From: DASYSL01 sp036003365
GTDB lineage: Bacteria; Eisenbacteria; RBG-16-71-46; DASYSL01
Reading direction: 5' to 3'
Length of the DNA: 13,868 bases
Assembly: GCA_036003365.1 (NCBI GenBank)
Contig: DASYSL010000017.1
Location: 1 to 13,868 of the forward strand
Shown piece after piece: positions 12,927 to 13,868 of the stretch. The position numbers and the translations under genes were made by a program. Position 1 is the first letter of the stretch. Every line of letters begins with the position of its first letter. The notes beneath the pieces are model-generated. The model was not told the DNA's origin, searched no databases, and saw nothing but the letters and a program-made list of their open reading frames with translations.

Positions 12927-13868
<942 letters not shown>

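Overview
The window is high-GC bacterial DNA (roughly two thirds G+C or more by eye), densely packed, with frequent GTG and TTG starts and 4-base stop/start overlaps. The genes are chromosomal: groES-groEL, glycerol catabolism, envelope lipoproteins and housekeeping enzymes. I see no phage, transposon, CRISPR or rRNA/tRNA signature. The GroEL sequence and the Ig-like orphan lipoprotein fit an uncultured lineage near Eisenbacteria, Gemmatimonadota or the former deltaproteobacteria; this placement is an impression, not a measurement.

Layout. (1) Positions 1-2625: a secreted carbohydrate-binding-like protein running off the left edge (minus strand), divergent from an orphan lipoprotein (826-1554), then a membrane-anchored or exported thioredoxin-like protein and a small MTH1187-type thiamine-binding protein. 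(2) Positions 2626-2938: a gap with a plausible sigma70-type promoter and a structured leader of about 250 nt. (3) Positions 2939-7394: five tightly packed plus-strand genes. They are a NYN ribonuclease-like protein fused to two S1 RNA-binding domains, an SDR oxidoreductase, a monoacylglycerol-lipase-like hydrolase, a Rid-family protein and a lipoprotein-like L,D-transpeptidase. (4) Positions 7403-12224, minus strand, converging on the previous block with only 8 bases between stops: PAP2 phosphatase, glpD, glpK and a PLP aminotransferase, the last three coupled by GTGA overlaps. (5) Positions 12225-13868: groES and the first 314 codons of groEL.

How the genes may work together. GlpK and GlpD form the standard route glycerol to glycerol-3-phosphate to dihydroxyacetone phosphate. 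The neighbouring PAP2 phosphatase and the convergent lipase-like hydrolase could feed it from lipid turnover, but no glpF transporter is visible. The most distinctive gene is the NYN-linker-S1-S1 fusion, a predicted RNA-cleaving or RNA-binding protein whose S1 modules resemble those of ribosomal protein S1. It heads a unit with metabolic and cell-wall genes. Two genes (826 and 12224) have TANNNT boxes exactly 6 nt before their ATG and no Shine-Dalgarno, suggesting leaderless transcripts, while other genes here have strong Shine-Dalgarno sites.
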